A program made the translations under genes and the position numbers. A stretch of 64,000 nt of DNA from Papiliotrema nemorosa (Eukaryota; Basidiomycota; Tremellomycetes; Tremellales; Rhynchogastremaceae), in contig JASKOT010000005.1 in assembly GCA_032158125.1 (NCBI GenBank), positions 496,001-560,000 on the forward strand, given 5' to 3'. The notes beneath the pieces were generated by a model that saw only the letters and a program-made list of their open reading frames with translations, did not search any database and was not told where the DNA came from. This document shows positions 1-11,059 of this stretch, one piece after another (position 1 is the first letter of the stretch; each line of letters starts with the position of its first letter).

Positions 1-2997
1 GTGGACCTCTCAGTAGCCCTCACGCCAGATACACTAGCCTTCTACCAACGTCTACTTCGCCAACCCATTGCATCGATACGAACCGCCGCTGCGAACATTT
101 TGCGTACACTTGTCGGCAAGGGTATCAAGGATCCAGCAGAAAGGCTACAAGTGCTCAGCATCCTGAACGTGGTCAACACCCTCGATCCGCTCGAAGCAGA
201 GACACGGGATTCGAAAGACGACGAAGAGGTGGTCGCTTTCCGAACCGCCATCGGAGCTGTCCTCCAGCAATTAGGCTCCGATCTAGTTACATTCATCGAA
301 AATGTCAGTAGTCGCAATATCGTCGGGGGCTTGTCTGACGAGTAGACCGATTATCCAGAATCTTCACGAAACGACGCAGAGACCATGATGAATACCACGC
401 TCCCACTGTTATTACGATTCTTGAGCGATAGAGAAATCGACGTCCCACTCTCCATCACACCTTTCGTGACGGATCTGCTTCGTCTGGTGAGCTCACCCCA
501 TGGACATTCTTTCCGCTGACGATAGTATAAAAAATGGCATGTTCCCAAACCTCAACCTCCGGTAAAGGGCGGCATGCGTCCCCCTCCTACCCCTCTTCAG
601 CCTGTACCGGAGGAAAGAAGAAAGTTCCTTGCCGCCCTGCTGGATGTGTGTGTTCGGCAACTAGCGTGGCCAGACGACGCAGAATGGGAGGCTCCTGGCA
701 GCGATGAGCCAGATCCGGAAGACGACTTGGCGAAATTCTGGACATTGCGAATGGTGCGTTGATCATGCGTCGGATATGCTGACTGGCAGCACTGCAGTCG
801 TCATATTGAGGTCATTGCGCAGATCGACAAGACGTTACATACCGAGGTCGTGGCGAACATCGTGGTGTCCACCCTCAACGCGCTGCAGTCGGGCGGGTCC
901 TCAGCCGTCCCATGGCAACAAGCAGAGTTGGCTATGCACCTGGTTCACACTTTCGGGGAGCTCACCAAGAGTATGCATTATCGTTGTAGACACAGCTGAT
1001 GGCAGACAACACCATTGCCGCATTCTTCGAACTACCAGCCGATATCTCGACCAAATCCGGACGAGATAAGATCCGTCGAATCAGCATCAACAAGGCTCAC
1101 CTGGATTCAGAAATGTCATCCGGACGAACGACACCTACCAATGGCGAATTCAACGAGGAAGCCTTGGCGGACATCCGACCAGGGGTGTACTATGGCGGAG
1201 AGTACAAGTTTGACTACAGCTCTTACCCACTCACTCCCCTTGGAACCCTTCTCAATCTCTGTCAAACGGTCGGGATCGTCAACTACCCTCATCCCAGTGT
1301 CCCCTTGATGTACTTCAAGATTGCTGTGCGATATGTCGAGTTTTGGAAAGCCAGGGAAGGCACTATACAGCCAATGTTCGAGGCGATGCTAGATCAACGG
1401 TGGGTTAGCTGATACAAATTATACTGATTACAGGGGTATCCATCATCCGGATGAGGCAGTGAGAAGGCGAGACTTTTGGACCTTTGCCAAATTCGTCAAG
1501 GAGTGTCGATCGGAGCTTGATCAGGATATGATTGCGCCCATTCTGGACGGCTTCAAGGTGGGTATCGCCTCACCGTGTACATGTCATCGTGCTGACAAGC
1601 AGGACCTGCTGGTGATTGAGGCCAAGGTGCCTGAACCAGAGACACCCGATGAAGACGTCCTTGTCAAGGCCACGCTTCCACCTTCCTATCTCAGTGATCA
1701 GCTTCATTTGTTCGAAGCGGCGGGAAACCTCGTCTATAACACCAGGTCCGACGCGGCAAAACAGATGACATTGCTCGAGGCAGTCGCAGGACCGCTCATG
1801 GCAGCGATTGGGGATGGTCTGCAGCGGCCCAATGAGCCGCAAGCAGTACTTCAGGTTCACCATTACCTGATGGCACTGGGCAATTTTGCCAAAGGTTTCC
1901 CACAGGTTGGCGATTCTCAGATCGAGGCACTGCCGTATACGCCAGTGTTCAAGCAGATGACAGAGGCGCTTTTAGAGGCGGTCAATGTGATGAAAACACA
2001 AAGAATTGTGCGAGACTCAGCTCGATTCGCATTCTCGCAGTTCGTCAGTGCGATCGGATCGACCATTGCCGAGTTGGTCCCTCGATTCGTCTCGCATGTC
2101 GTGACCGAATTTGAGCCTACGGAACTGGTGGATTTCATCCTCTTCCTCAATCTGCTCATGCATAGACTCAAGGTGAGTCTAGTTTGTCCGAGTTTGGCGC
2201 TGACGTCTAGAATAATGCATTCGAGACGATGGATATGCTCTTCCTTCCCCTTTTATCGCGAATCTTCGCGGTCCTCCAATCGCCTATCACCGGAACGGAC
2301 GATGTCAGTATACACCAACGCCTCAAGGACGCCTATCTGCAGCTCTTCCAAGCGCTTATGAACGCCAACATGGATGGGGTCTTTATTTCCGAACGAAACA
2401 AGCCGGAATTTGAGAATCTCCTCAACCAGGTTCTATCCGTAGCGACGAATGGTCAAGAAGGACAATCTCAGCGAGCAGCAATCACCTTCTTCGCGAGGAG
2501 TATCATCGCTTGGGGCTCTAATGCTGCGCCTTCAGTGTTTGCCGAGTCGGCTGCGTCGGAATTGTCCAAGATGGTCGCGAATGGTACGGCTCAAGCGACG
2601 AATCAACATACCATGTCGAAAGAGGAAAGAGCGAGCAGGGCTTATCCAGGCTACGAGACCTTCATCTATCAACGATTGCTCCCTCTTTGCTTTGAGATCC
2701 CTGCCAACCCAAAGTTCAGGGTCAACAGCGGTCAACCGGTGAGCTTATCAGAAAGACGCCTGATTCGACAATGGCAGCTAATGGCAGGTCTTGTATGAGC
2801 TCGCCATGATTCTCCGTAACACTGTATCTGCTCGAGGACAAGAAGCAGTCGACTACCTGCTCAACGAGCTTTTGCCCAAACTGCAGTGCCCGCCTCAAGT
2901 CGCCGAACAATTGATGGGCAGTCTGCGCACTCAACAATCTCGAGAATTCCGAAAGACCTATGTCGACTTTATCCGAGCCATCAAGGGTGGAAAGTAG
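1..2997 (+). CDS. LOS1: Exportin-T (tRNA nuclear exportin), 5' end outside the window
   Basis: Karyopherin-beta family protein that carries mature tRNA out of the nucleus with Ran-GTP. The window starts inside the gene and shows helical HEAT-type sequence throughout, e.g. the run around 1920-2170 (LLEAVNVMKTQRIVRD, then FVSHVVTEFEPTELVDFILF) and the C-terminal piece around 2791-2997 ending FRKTYVDFIRAIKGGK. These match the exportin-T/Los1 family as I know it. Several short introns interrupt the frame: about 303-345 (donor GTCAGT), after 489 (GTGAGC), and near 1397-1433, 1556-1602, 2173-2213 and 2740-2787. The stop is TAG at 2995. The N-terminal Ran-binding part is absent only because the window begins here. 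Assignment is by sequence resemblance; exact splice sites are approximate. Confidence 0.85.
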
Positions 2998-3213
2998 ACT
3001 CCATGACTCGACTCGACTGTACGCTTTAACGAATTCATTTCATGCCTTATACTACATGTTGAGCATCTCCGCTGGTTTTCCGGCCTGCTATCCCCCCGTC
3101 ATCGAAATCATTTTCCAACTCATTGTCAATAATCCTCCCCTATCACAGAAGCATCAGCATGCATGTAATGACTATGCTCAAACACTCACCAGTCTTCCGC
3201 TCGTGTGACTACT

Positions 3214-3663
3214 CTATCCACCGATGGGACCTGCTCCTCCGACCTTTTCATTCTTGGGCTCTTCTCCAACTTTTTTTGTCTCCTTGATCTCCTGCTCACT
3301 TGGCGTCTTCTTGGTTCTTGCACCGCCATCTCCACCCGCATTACCCGTCTTTTCCTCTACAGACTTTGAATCGCTGTTCTTCTTGGAGGAAGAGGATGAT
3401 TTCTTTGGTTTGACCTCTGGATCGGTGGTTCCAGAGGTAGATTTCGTTCCTTTTCCTTTACCTTCAGGCTGCGGATCGGCGGAAGAGGAAGGTTTTCCAG
3501 CGGTAGGAGTAGGAGTGTGGTTATCGGCCTTTTCATCTTGTGGGTCACCGTAACCTGCGGTCGTTCGGAGGAGGGTGGTAGAGTGAATAGACCTGGCGGC
3601 CGGGACGACGGGGGCTCGCAGAGCAGGTCGAGCGATGGCAAGTCGGGATAATTGGAATCTCAT
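3214..3663 (-). CDS. Small mitochondrial-presequence protein of unknown function
   Basis: About 149 residues in a single exon. I chose the ATG at 3663 (MRFQLSRLAIARPALRAP) rather than 3702 because it opens directly into a typical mitochondrial presequence: Arg/Leu/Ala rich, no acidic residues, followed by ARSIHSTTLLRTTAGYGDP, which looks like an RS-type processing region. The rest is hydrophilic and low in complexity, rich in Lys, Ser, Gly, Pro and Glu. The AGYGDPQDEKADNHTPTP stretch resembles short fungal proteins annotated only as hypothetical, from memory. No catalytic motif is visible. It is divergent from AFG1, another mitochondrial gene, across 256 bp. Mitochondrial import is inferred; no function is claimed. 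Confidence 0.65.
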   Translation of the reverse strand: MRFQLSRLAIARPALRAPVVPAARSIHSTTLLRTTAGYGDPQDEKADNHTPTPTAGKPSSSADPQPEGKGKGTKSTSGTTDPEVKPKKSSSSSKKNSDSKSVEEKTGNAGGDGGARTKKTPSEQEIKETKKVGEEPKNEKVGGAGPIGG

Positions 3664-3919
3664 GGTGTGTAGCTGAAGATGAAGTAGAATGAGAAGATGC
3701 ACAGGTAGTTGAGACTAAAGGCTGGAGGTGGTCGTTCTGACGTCTTACACCTTTACTGGGATCGTCATAGCATTGCACGGCGATCGATAAACCCACTGCC
3801 GACCCTCCACTTTTGTGGAGCTCCACATCCCAGATCGAGGATTCAAAGATCTACCAGCTCCTATGTAGGGAGGACTCGCAAAGCTCACAAGGATCAGACT
3901 GTACAGAACAGCAAGAGGC
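3664..3919. promoter_or_regulatory. Divergent promoter between two mitochondrial genes
   Basis: The 256 bp between the start codons of the small presequence protein (minus strand) and AFG1 (plus strand) must hold both promoters. I see no clear TATA box or named site. Shared control is inferred from geometry only. Confidence 0.4.
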
Positions 3920-6483
3920 ATGAACAGTCCACCTCTAGCGTCTAGGATCTTTCCCGGGGCTACAAGACGCACGGGAACTGTCTGGCGGACGAGGGGTCGA
4001 ATTGTCACTCGGCAGATTAGATCACTTTCGCACCTCGACAAAAGGCCATTTACAACATCACGAATACACCACGAGCAAGTTGCGGGATCCAGCTCTGCGG
4101 TACATCATGCTCCTCCCACTGGTACTTCGACAACGACCCAAATCGCCGCGCAGGATCTTTTGGAGACATACCGAGGACTGGTAGCCAGTGGTCGATTGGC
4201 ATGGGACGACGAGCAAGTTCGGACCGTCATGAAGGTGAGTAGGACCTCTTCTCCGGTCGGAACCATTCCGAGAGCCTTCAGACTGAAATTTCAAGCTGCG
4301 GCACCTGTTTGATGAGCTGCAAGATTATACACCACCCTTGGACCTGTTAGCCAAGCTCACGGCGTCGGCTCCTTCAGCTGCTAAACGAGCTTCATTGAGT
4401 GGGAAGTGGTGGGACTCCCGAGCAGGCGGGAATTTCGGGTCAGGCGAAGAGGAAAAGAACTTGGTCAAAGTGTTGAGTGGACAAGAGGAGATTGCCAACT
4501 TGCCCACTCCAAAGGGTATAATGATCACTGGTCCTCCCGGTGAGGTCCCTTGGATGTTATTGGGTTATAAGGCTGATTACAGGGACGGGCAAATCGATGC
4601 TCCTCTCATTATTCTTCGACAGTCTACCGACTACACATAAACGGAGATGGCACTATCACGCATTCACCCTATACCTCTACCGACAGGTATTCGTCGAAAT
4701 GGAGAAAAGGAGAACGGAAGAGAAACCAGAGATGAAAGAGGAGAACAAGGACAAGGCGGCCAAGAAAGGCTGGAAGAGCGTGTTTGCGGGTGGGAGGTGG
4801 GAAGACGAACCTGCGGGGACTATAGAGGCAGATGTGCAGGATTACGCGAGGACAGAGACGATACCTTTCATAAGTAAGTATCGGAGGCCGGCGGAGCGGT
4901 CAACAATGCGCTGATGGTAGTTGCACGACGGATGATACTGGACTATCACATTTTATAGTGGGTCCTTTTTCCTGGCTTAGCCCGTGAGACTCACCTTTAG
5001 CTTCGACGAGATGCAGCTGGTAGATGCGTCGTCTGCTGCCTTGCTACGGGACGTTTTGTCATGGTACTGGCGTCTGGGCGGAGTGGTGATCACTTGCTCG
5101 GTAAGCTTTTCATTGTATGCTCATTTGAGTTATAGCTGATTGGCAGAATCGAGTACCAGACGACCTCTACCACCACGGGGTCCAGAAAGACCGCATGGCC
5201 GGCTTCTTGGACAGCTTGAAAGCTCGATGCGAGGTAGTCGAGCTTGACGGTGGACGGGATTGGCGAGGTGGGGTCGACGGCGTCGAGCTGGAAGACCGCG
5301 TCAAGTGGTATATCAACGATCAAGGAGGCTTCGAGTCGGCTTGGTCCCAGGCGACAGAGGGGAAGGCAGGTAAGGATCCTCAGTTCGAGTTCTATCTCAG
5401 GGTTCCAGCTGAGATCCAGTGGCACCCGTCGATATCGGAGTATACGGTCGTCGTGTGCATGTACCTGCTGCTGCCGAGGGCACATGCCGAATGACATTTT
5501 CCGCCTTGTGCGAGGAAGCGCTGGGTCCGGCAGATTACCTGTCTCTCGCCTCCACATTCCACACCTTCTTCATCGATGCGGTACCTATACTACTTCTGAA
5601 AAACAAGAACGAGGCGAGGAGATTGATCAATCTCATTGATGCTCTTTGTGAGTGCAATCGCCCAGTCCATAGAGTAAACTCAAATATAGACGAGTCCCGC
5701 TGTCAACTCTTCGTATCGTCAGCTACCACTCTCGACGAGATATTCTTCCCTGACGCGGTCACCGCCACTGCGGGGGACACTAGGATACCCACTCCGGAGC
5801 GATTTGATCTGGGTGACACCAACGAAAGCATCATGGCTGCCGAAGCGCTCTCTGAGACATTGCACGCCGCACCTCGACCCAATGTGAGCGTTTACAATCC
5901 CTTCGAAAGTCAAACACGGGAAAGGAAGGAAGCGGCAGGAGCGAAGGGAGCTTCTTCTTTCGGTGTGCTGGGTATCTGGACGGGTGAAGACGAACGATTT
6001 GCGTATGTGAGTACAGCAGTCCCTTCAGCAAGCGCAGAGGACGGATTCTGATTGCAGAAACGAGCCGTCTCCCGTATGAGGGAAATGACCACCTCGTCTA
6101 CTCACGCTCGAGAGACCTGGTTGCCACTAGCGATAGAAGGTAGAATATGGGAATCGAAAATCACCGCACCTCCACCTTCGCCTCGAAAGACCCTGCCGTC
6201 TGTAAAAGGAGGATCAGATACTGGTCTCCCAGCTGCGGAGACCGGCGATTACGCGACAGAAGCTGCTTACTCTCGTCCTGGTCGACTGACTCCACGTCGT
6301 CCGGAAGAAGGGTTCTCGGAGGACAAGCGGTTGACAGAAGCGGCAAGGTTGAGGTTGGGCGGGACGGATGGAGCGCCCGTGATCAAGGAGAAGCATGTTT
6401 GGGGGGTTGTGGACGAGTGGGGAGAGAAGGCTGGGAAATGGGGAAAAGGAACAAAGGCGTTCAAGAAGGAAGGAGAGGATTAG
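3920..6483 (+). CDS. AFG1: AFG1-like mitochondrial AAA-type ATPase
   Basis: Family of mitochondrial inner-membrane ATPases (yeast Afg1, human AFG1L/LACE1) linked to quality control of respiratory-chain subunits. The N-terminus (ATRRTGTVWRTRGRIVTRQI, then FTTSR) looks like a presequence. The P-loop reads GIMITGPPG-TGKSMLLSLFFD and is split by an intron at about 4540-4580. Walker B reads HILYFDEMQLVDASSA, again joined across an intron (about 4958-5002). VVITCSNRVPDDLYHHGVQ is the family's sensor-1 region, and LYHHGLQ-type motifs are diagnostic. After the ATPase core comes a long hydrophilic C-terminal tail of about 150 residues (6052-6483) that is Pro/Lys rich and not needed for the family call. 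The stop is TAG at 6481. Confidence in the family is high; the tail and the exact exon ends are less certain. Confidence 0.85.
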
Positions 6484-6992
6484 ATGTTGCGCGGCTTAGA
6501 ATCTCACTGCAGGCTTCTTCCCTTGTGATCCGATCCACGGCTTATGAGCAGTTGTTTGTAAATGCACTGGTCTTGCCATCACGCCAACAGAGTGCTGTTG
6601 CGATGTGCCGTCCGGGGAAAACCGAGCTCTTCTTTAAGCGAGCTGATATTTTGAACGATGCTGCCAAGCAAGCTATGCACGAATCACTCAGCGGACGCAA
6701 GTCTTGCGCTGCCACGGCATCGACTCGGCATTTTTCTCTGAGTGAGCTGATTGAGGTTGTTGTGGAGAAGGTATGAACTGCAGAAAAGAAGGTGGGGGGT
6801 TGAGTCAACCAGACCTTCTCTTCCGTTATATGACCTAGGGCATCATTTCGCCCCTCTTCTTCTTCTTCTTCTTCTTCTTCTTCTTCTTCCTTTAGCTAGT
6901 TTTATTCACTTATCACCACCGTAGCAGCTCCTCAGCGCGCTGGCAGCAGATCGTCTTCGCAAGTCACCCATTCCTTTCAAGATCACTGAACT
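6484..6992. other. Intergenic region with a TTC microsatellite
   Basis: 509 bp between AFG1 and the first Myb-like gene, both on the plus strand. It should hold the AFG1 3' end and the downstream promoter. A pyrimidine tract of TTC repeats lies about 100 bp before the next start codon. The short reading frames here show no recognisable protein. Confidence 0.5.
6856..6889 (+). repeat. TTC trinucleotide microsatellite
   Basis: About eleven uninterrupted TTC units, visible directly. Pyrimidine tracts just upstream of fungal genes are common promoter or 5' leader features; a role here is inference. Confidence 0.9.
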
Positions 6993-8173
6993 ATGCTCCC
7001 ACGCCGCAGAAATATACGTGTTCCCTCTTGCGGATCTGGCTCTTCTTCCTCCTCATCAGCAAATACTGCAAGTTCACCCCTCCTCAAGTGGCAAGAAAGG
7101 TTGCAAGTTTTCCTCAAAGCGGAGCGGCTCATGAGAAGGCTGCCGGACGCTACGTCGGAAGATATGGGTCGATGCCTGAAAGAATGCGTCAGTACACCCC
7201 CTTCTCCCTCGTCCCTGCCTTCCCCTTTCTCTCTTCCCAAGTGGGACGTTCTTTCCGTGAACAACAAAGTCTCCCAGGATTCCCAGCCTGATGAAGTCTG
7301 CACCTCGCAGAAAGCTGATTGACAGGATCCAACTTATACAGTAGCTATGTGGACGGCGTTTTACGATGAATACTCAGGCTCATGCGGTGATTACTCGGCA
7401 TACAGGGGCAATATCTTCACCCCTTTCATATCCGATGCCTTACAGGAGCACATACTCGCGGATGCACTGGAGGGAAAGCGTGTCATCTTGGTCGACAAGG
7501 ACAAAATGGCAAAGGAACTCTGGGAAAAAGTATGTTCCACCGCTTCGAATGGTTTCTTTCGCAGACGGTGGTTGAGTATAGTATGGAGTGTATTCTTTGT
7601 CGCATTGGAAGAAGCACCTGAGTCTGATGCGAGACCCTTCGCCCATTGACGAACACGGAAACGACGCCAATGCTTCCGGCTGCGCTAGTCCGTCTGCAAT
7701 TCCTGCCAAGCGCAGATTGATCGGTCACCATCCGAAACCCGTTTCCAGGCCGGATACATCTCCCTCGGTCCAGCAGATCCAGCAGATCCAGCAGTCCGAT
7801 CCAGTCATCTACACCGTGGAGGACGATTCGCCGCCTCCCTCGCCGAAGATCCGACCCAAACGCGAACCCGCAAAGACCCAAGGAAGCGCAGAATGTCCGC
7901 CGTCTTTTACCAAGGCGGAGCTCATCGAGATCTTCAAGTCAAACGAGGCTTGGGCACCGAAAATCGGAGACAAGTCTATCAAGAGAGTCAACGAGCGAGT
8001 GTTCATAGAGCATCTCGACCGAGTTGTGAGTGTCACGCAGGCGATGACATTCCAAGCCTCATTTAACCTGCTACTCTGACAGCTGATATCTGAAGCATAC
8101 GGACGGCGCATACTTTGGGTACTGGCTCACCATGTGGACCCATTACCTCAAAAGTGAGGGAATCTTCAAGTAA
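6993..8173 (+). CDS. Myb/Rap1-like multi-repeat protein, copy A
   Basis: I do not recognise a named protein. Spliced exons give three helix-turn-helix-like units. Unit 1: ATSEDMGRCLKEC / DPTYTVAMWTAFYDEY. Unit 2: VDKDKMAKELWEK / YGVYSLSHWKKHL. A Pro/Ser/Gln-rich linker with basic clusters (PAKRRL, RPKREPAK) follows. Unit 3: RVFIEHLDRV / HTDGAYFGYWLTMWTHYL, ending KSEGIFK. Each slash marks a phase-0 intron between helix 2 and helix 3 (7188-7325, 7530-7581, 8026-8095). The third helix keeps the spacing T/S-x3-W-x3-Y/W/L seen in Rap1-type Myb domains (HSWQSLKDRY type). The last intron uses the AAG acceptor at 8095 because that gives a C-terminus matching copy C; the CAG at 8082 would give a different tail. 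DNA binding and nuclear location are inference. Confidence 0.6.
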
Positions 8174-8369
8174 TAATCCGGTAAAGATGGAGAGACTTTG
8201 CGCCAGACCGTCATGCAACGCGGTCATGTAACTCACCAACCTGATGCAGGTGTTCGCTACCACTGCTGGTGATGAGACATCATCGTCCAAGGCTATCCTG
8301 ACCTACGCTGTAGCAGTGGTGTATTCATCTTCTTATGCGCATGAATGTAGACAAAGCTACGGCCTTGGC

Positions 8370-9763
8370 TCACGATCGACGCCTACCCGCCCAAGCCTCC
8401 GTCAGCTCTTTCCACCATCCTATGGAGATCTTCAACTGCGCATGCTGTCCCATTATTACCTGAAAGGGATACTCCAGGTCTGCCGCGACCTCTGACGTAC
8501 CTTGCGCTGCGAACGCTCTGCGTGCCTTGCAATATTCGGATCATTCTGCCAACGGGCAGACTCCGCTTCCATGATTTTGACAAAGTCGACAGGCTCATCG
8601 AAGACTCTCGCCGCGGTTTCTTCGTGAGAGTCGACTGATTCTGCCGGTATGTCCCGTTGTACGACTGAAAATGATTCATGTGTCTTGCTCGCCGTCGGTT
8701 CTGGCCAAAGTTTCGACATGAGAATATGCCCCGGCGGGTCAAATCGATACTTGCCTTTGCTCTTTCGCCAATCATCAATCTGAAATCTTCAGGCATCAGG
8801 AGTCCGCTCAGGGTACTGGGCTCAGTGGACGATTGACATTTACAGGAGCAACATCACCTGAAGATTTATGGCTTTACCTAAAGCCAGGTTGGACAGCTCC
8901 GGATTACCATCTTTTTGGAATTGGATCATAAAACGCTTGATCCTCCCATGGTCTTCGTCAAGGGTTGGAACTATTCTTAGCTGATGAGAAACTGATGAAA
9001 AATCTTTCTAGTTGTTCTGATATTGACGTAGATTCGTAAGTGACTCACAAGGGCGGTTCGGTGGTGGAGTCTCAGAAGTCGCCTCGTGTCCGTCCTGCGA
9101 AAGCCATCAGCCCTGGGGGTACAGCTTCAACAGTGATACAAATGATAAATTACCTCGAGCGCTGACGATATCTGTTCCCGCTCGTACAGACTGATATTTT
9201 CCGCAGTATCTGGAGAAAGCTGACGTTTGACCGCTTTGCGAATGGGGCTTCCTTGATCAGGAGTCGCGCCTCTGATGGATACCAAGTCTTCCTCTTCGAC
9301 GTCGATCTCAGAGGGTCCCGAGGGGCTTCGCTGCGGGACCGCTGAAGTGTATAAAGTGTCGCTGTAATCAAAGGTAGGGTCTCTAGCGTCAAGCTGGTCG
9401 ATGGGCAGGGGCACAGGCCTGTTGGACAGAACGTGAGGCAAAGGAGCACGTTGGGGGACGGGCACGCCCCTGAAGTATGCCCAAGGACTGAGTCGAGATA
9501 AGCATCGGCGAGTATTCTGCACTCACGGACGCTCCCACCCTCCCAATATTGAGTTGGTCGATTGCATACTTCACTAGATGGTCCTTGAGATTGCGATATG
9601 TCAGCAATGACAAGCAGAAGAAGAGGAAATGAGGGCTGTGATGTTGGACGAGTGACTGATGGGCGTCTTCCCCTTGATCCCCTGGTGTGTGGACCGTGCA
9701 ATCCTTCATCAACCTCTCCCACTTGATGGACATCACAGCTCTGATCCTATTCTCATCGACCAT
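8370..9763 (-). CDS. Myb/Rap1-like multi-repeat protein, copy B
   Basis: Lies on the opposite strand between copies A and C. The best-supported exons are: an acidic, Ser/Pro-rich linker (about 9475-9130; includes KAVKRQLSPDTAEN); a unit reading PELSNLALGKAINLQ / IDDWRKSKGKYRF split by a phase-0 intron at 8857-8779; a spacer; and a last unit, NIARHAERSQRK / LKISIGWWKELTEAW, split by a phase-0 intron at 8500-8436, ending GRRRS and TGA at 8370. Intron placement and the tryptophan helix correspond to units 2 and 3 of copies A and C. The N-terminal part from 9763 (MSIKWERLMKDC, then KDHLVKYAIDQLNIG) is compatible with a further unit, but the exon joins are unclear. The chosen start is only 11 bp from the start of copy C, so one of the two starts is probably wrong. 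Confidence 0.45.
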
Positions 9764-9774
9764 ATTCCACTCAG

Positions 9775-10853
9775 ATGACCCAAATCCATCCGTACCCGAG
9801 TAATGACGATCGACATGAAGCGTTCACGGAACTCACTGTGGCGCTAGGACCTCTGGCGAGTCCGCGGCTGATTGCAAACCTCATACATGAAAAGGTGAGA
9901 AAACGCGAGGGTCACGAAGACCCGATCTGACCAAACGAATTGGGGTGCTCATGCCTAGTGGAGGTCCCACTACACGCTTGCCGCTTGGGAGGCACTGTAT
10001 GATGAGTGGCTTGATAGGCCGGGAAGGTTCTGCCAATGGGATATGGAACCAGAGGTCCTCCCGCCCAAGTCAGGCTCTCTTCGTCATTGCGGAGCAGCAT
10101 CACCAGAAGATTCATACAGGAGCATCCCCGTGTGGCCAATCACAAGCTTGCTGAGATGTTGGCAGAGCAGGTGAGCGCATTACTGTATCATCGAAATTGC
10201 AGCCGTGTCGAAGATGACTCCGGACTGATGTTCACAGTATGGATCGTATAATGCGTCGAGGTGGGCCAAAGAGATTCGACAACATTGTGCGAATGGAACG
10301 AAAGACTCGACAAGGTCGAAGGTCAAGCGTTGGGTGAGCTCCATCTAAGGACGATTGCGAACGATCCTGACGACCAGAACGGGGACGACGACGACGGCGG
10401 TGATGATGCCAATGATGATGCCAATGAGGAGGATGACGACGACGACGGAGACGAAGACGATGCGCACCGCCCACCTCTCGACGCAAGGTGCCGGTGGTGG
10501 ACACTTCGACCGCAACGATCCCCAAAGCTCCATCGAGCCGCGTGACTAACAAGCATGTCTCGTCTTCGAACGCAAGTGGCATTCCGATACGCACCCCTCA
10601 GAGGCCATCAGACAGCACACTCACCACCTTCTTTGACCGAACACGGCTTACAGAGATTATGAATGATAGACAAGCTCTTATTAAGGAAGAAGGGATGGAC
10701 GAATACTCATTCGCCAAGCACTTGAAACGAACGGTGAGTGTTATCACGGGGGTGTAACACTGACGGTATCAGTATCCGCAGACCACTGCCGCTTTTTGGA
10801 TCACGACTTGGGAGGACTGGGAGGACAGAAAAGGGATATTCGCCGAGGCTTAG
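9775..10853 (+). CDS. Myb/Rap1-like multi-repeat protein, copy C
   Basis: Unit 1: SPRLIANLIHEK / WRSHYTLAAWEALYDEW (intron 9895-9958). Unit 2: HPRVANHKLAEMLAEQ / YGSYNASRWAKEI (intron 10171-10237). An acidic linker of Asp/Glu/Asn/Gly runs from about 10378 to 10460, and a further intron at about 10488-10576 restores frame. Unit 3: DEYSFAKHLKRT / YPQTTAAFWITTWEDW (intron 10734-10772), ending DRKGIFAEA. All three unit introns are phase 0 and sit at the same site as in copy A. YTLAAWEALYDEW against YTVAMWTAFYDEY, and the GIF-ending tails, show that A and C are paralogues. The frame changes between units 1 and 2 (10017-10090): either a weak-donor intron, about 10027 to 10097 or 10106 (GTTCTG), or a real frameshift. 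If it is a frameshift, the copy may be damaged. Confidence 0.5.
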
Positions 10854-11059
10854 GACTTGATCGGGAAAAAGCATAGCATCTAGATGGAAGCTAATACTGG
10901 GTCTCGGAGACGGTGGAGTGGGTAGGATATGTAACCTATTTGGATATCAGCTTTAATGAAGAGTGAGGAGATGCAAGTGCTCGTATAGATATCAGCATGC
11001 CGTGTCATATCTCGAGACAGGATATCTTGCTACGAGCCAATCTCGTCAGGCAAAGCTGG

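Noticed and set aside
1..2997. Exportin-T as a frameshifted pseudogene
   Set aside because: Frame changes coincide with GT...AG introns of ordinary fungal length, and the protein sequence continues cleanly across them.
6856..6889. TTC repeat as part of a coding sequence
   Set aside because: Stops lie in all nearby plus-strand frames and no exon joins it; treated as an intergenic microsatellite.
9150..9722. 190-codon minus-strand open frame overlapping copy B
   Set aside because: It uses a different frame from the linker exon (9127-9475) that carries KAVKRQLSPDTAEN and joins in phase to the downstream units; its own translation shows no motif.
8370..10853. Divergent Myb-like genes B and C as a mating-type HD1/HD2 homeodomain pair
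   Set aside because: The geometry is similar, but no homeodomain WFxNxR helix is present. The Trp spacing fits Rap1/Myb better, and copies A and D extend the family beyond a pair.
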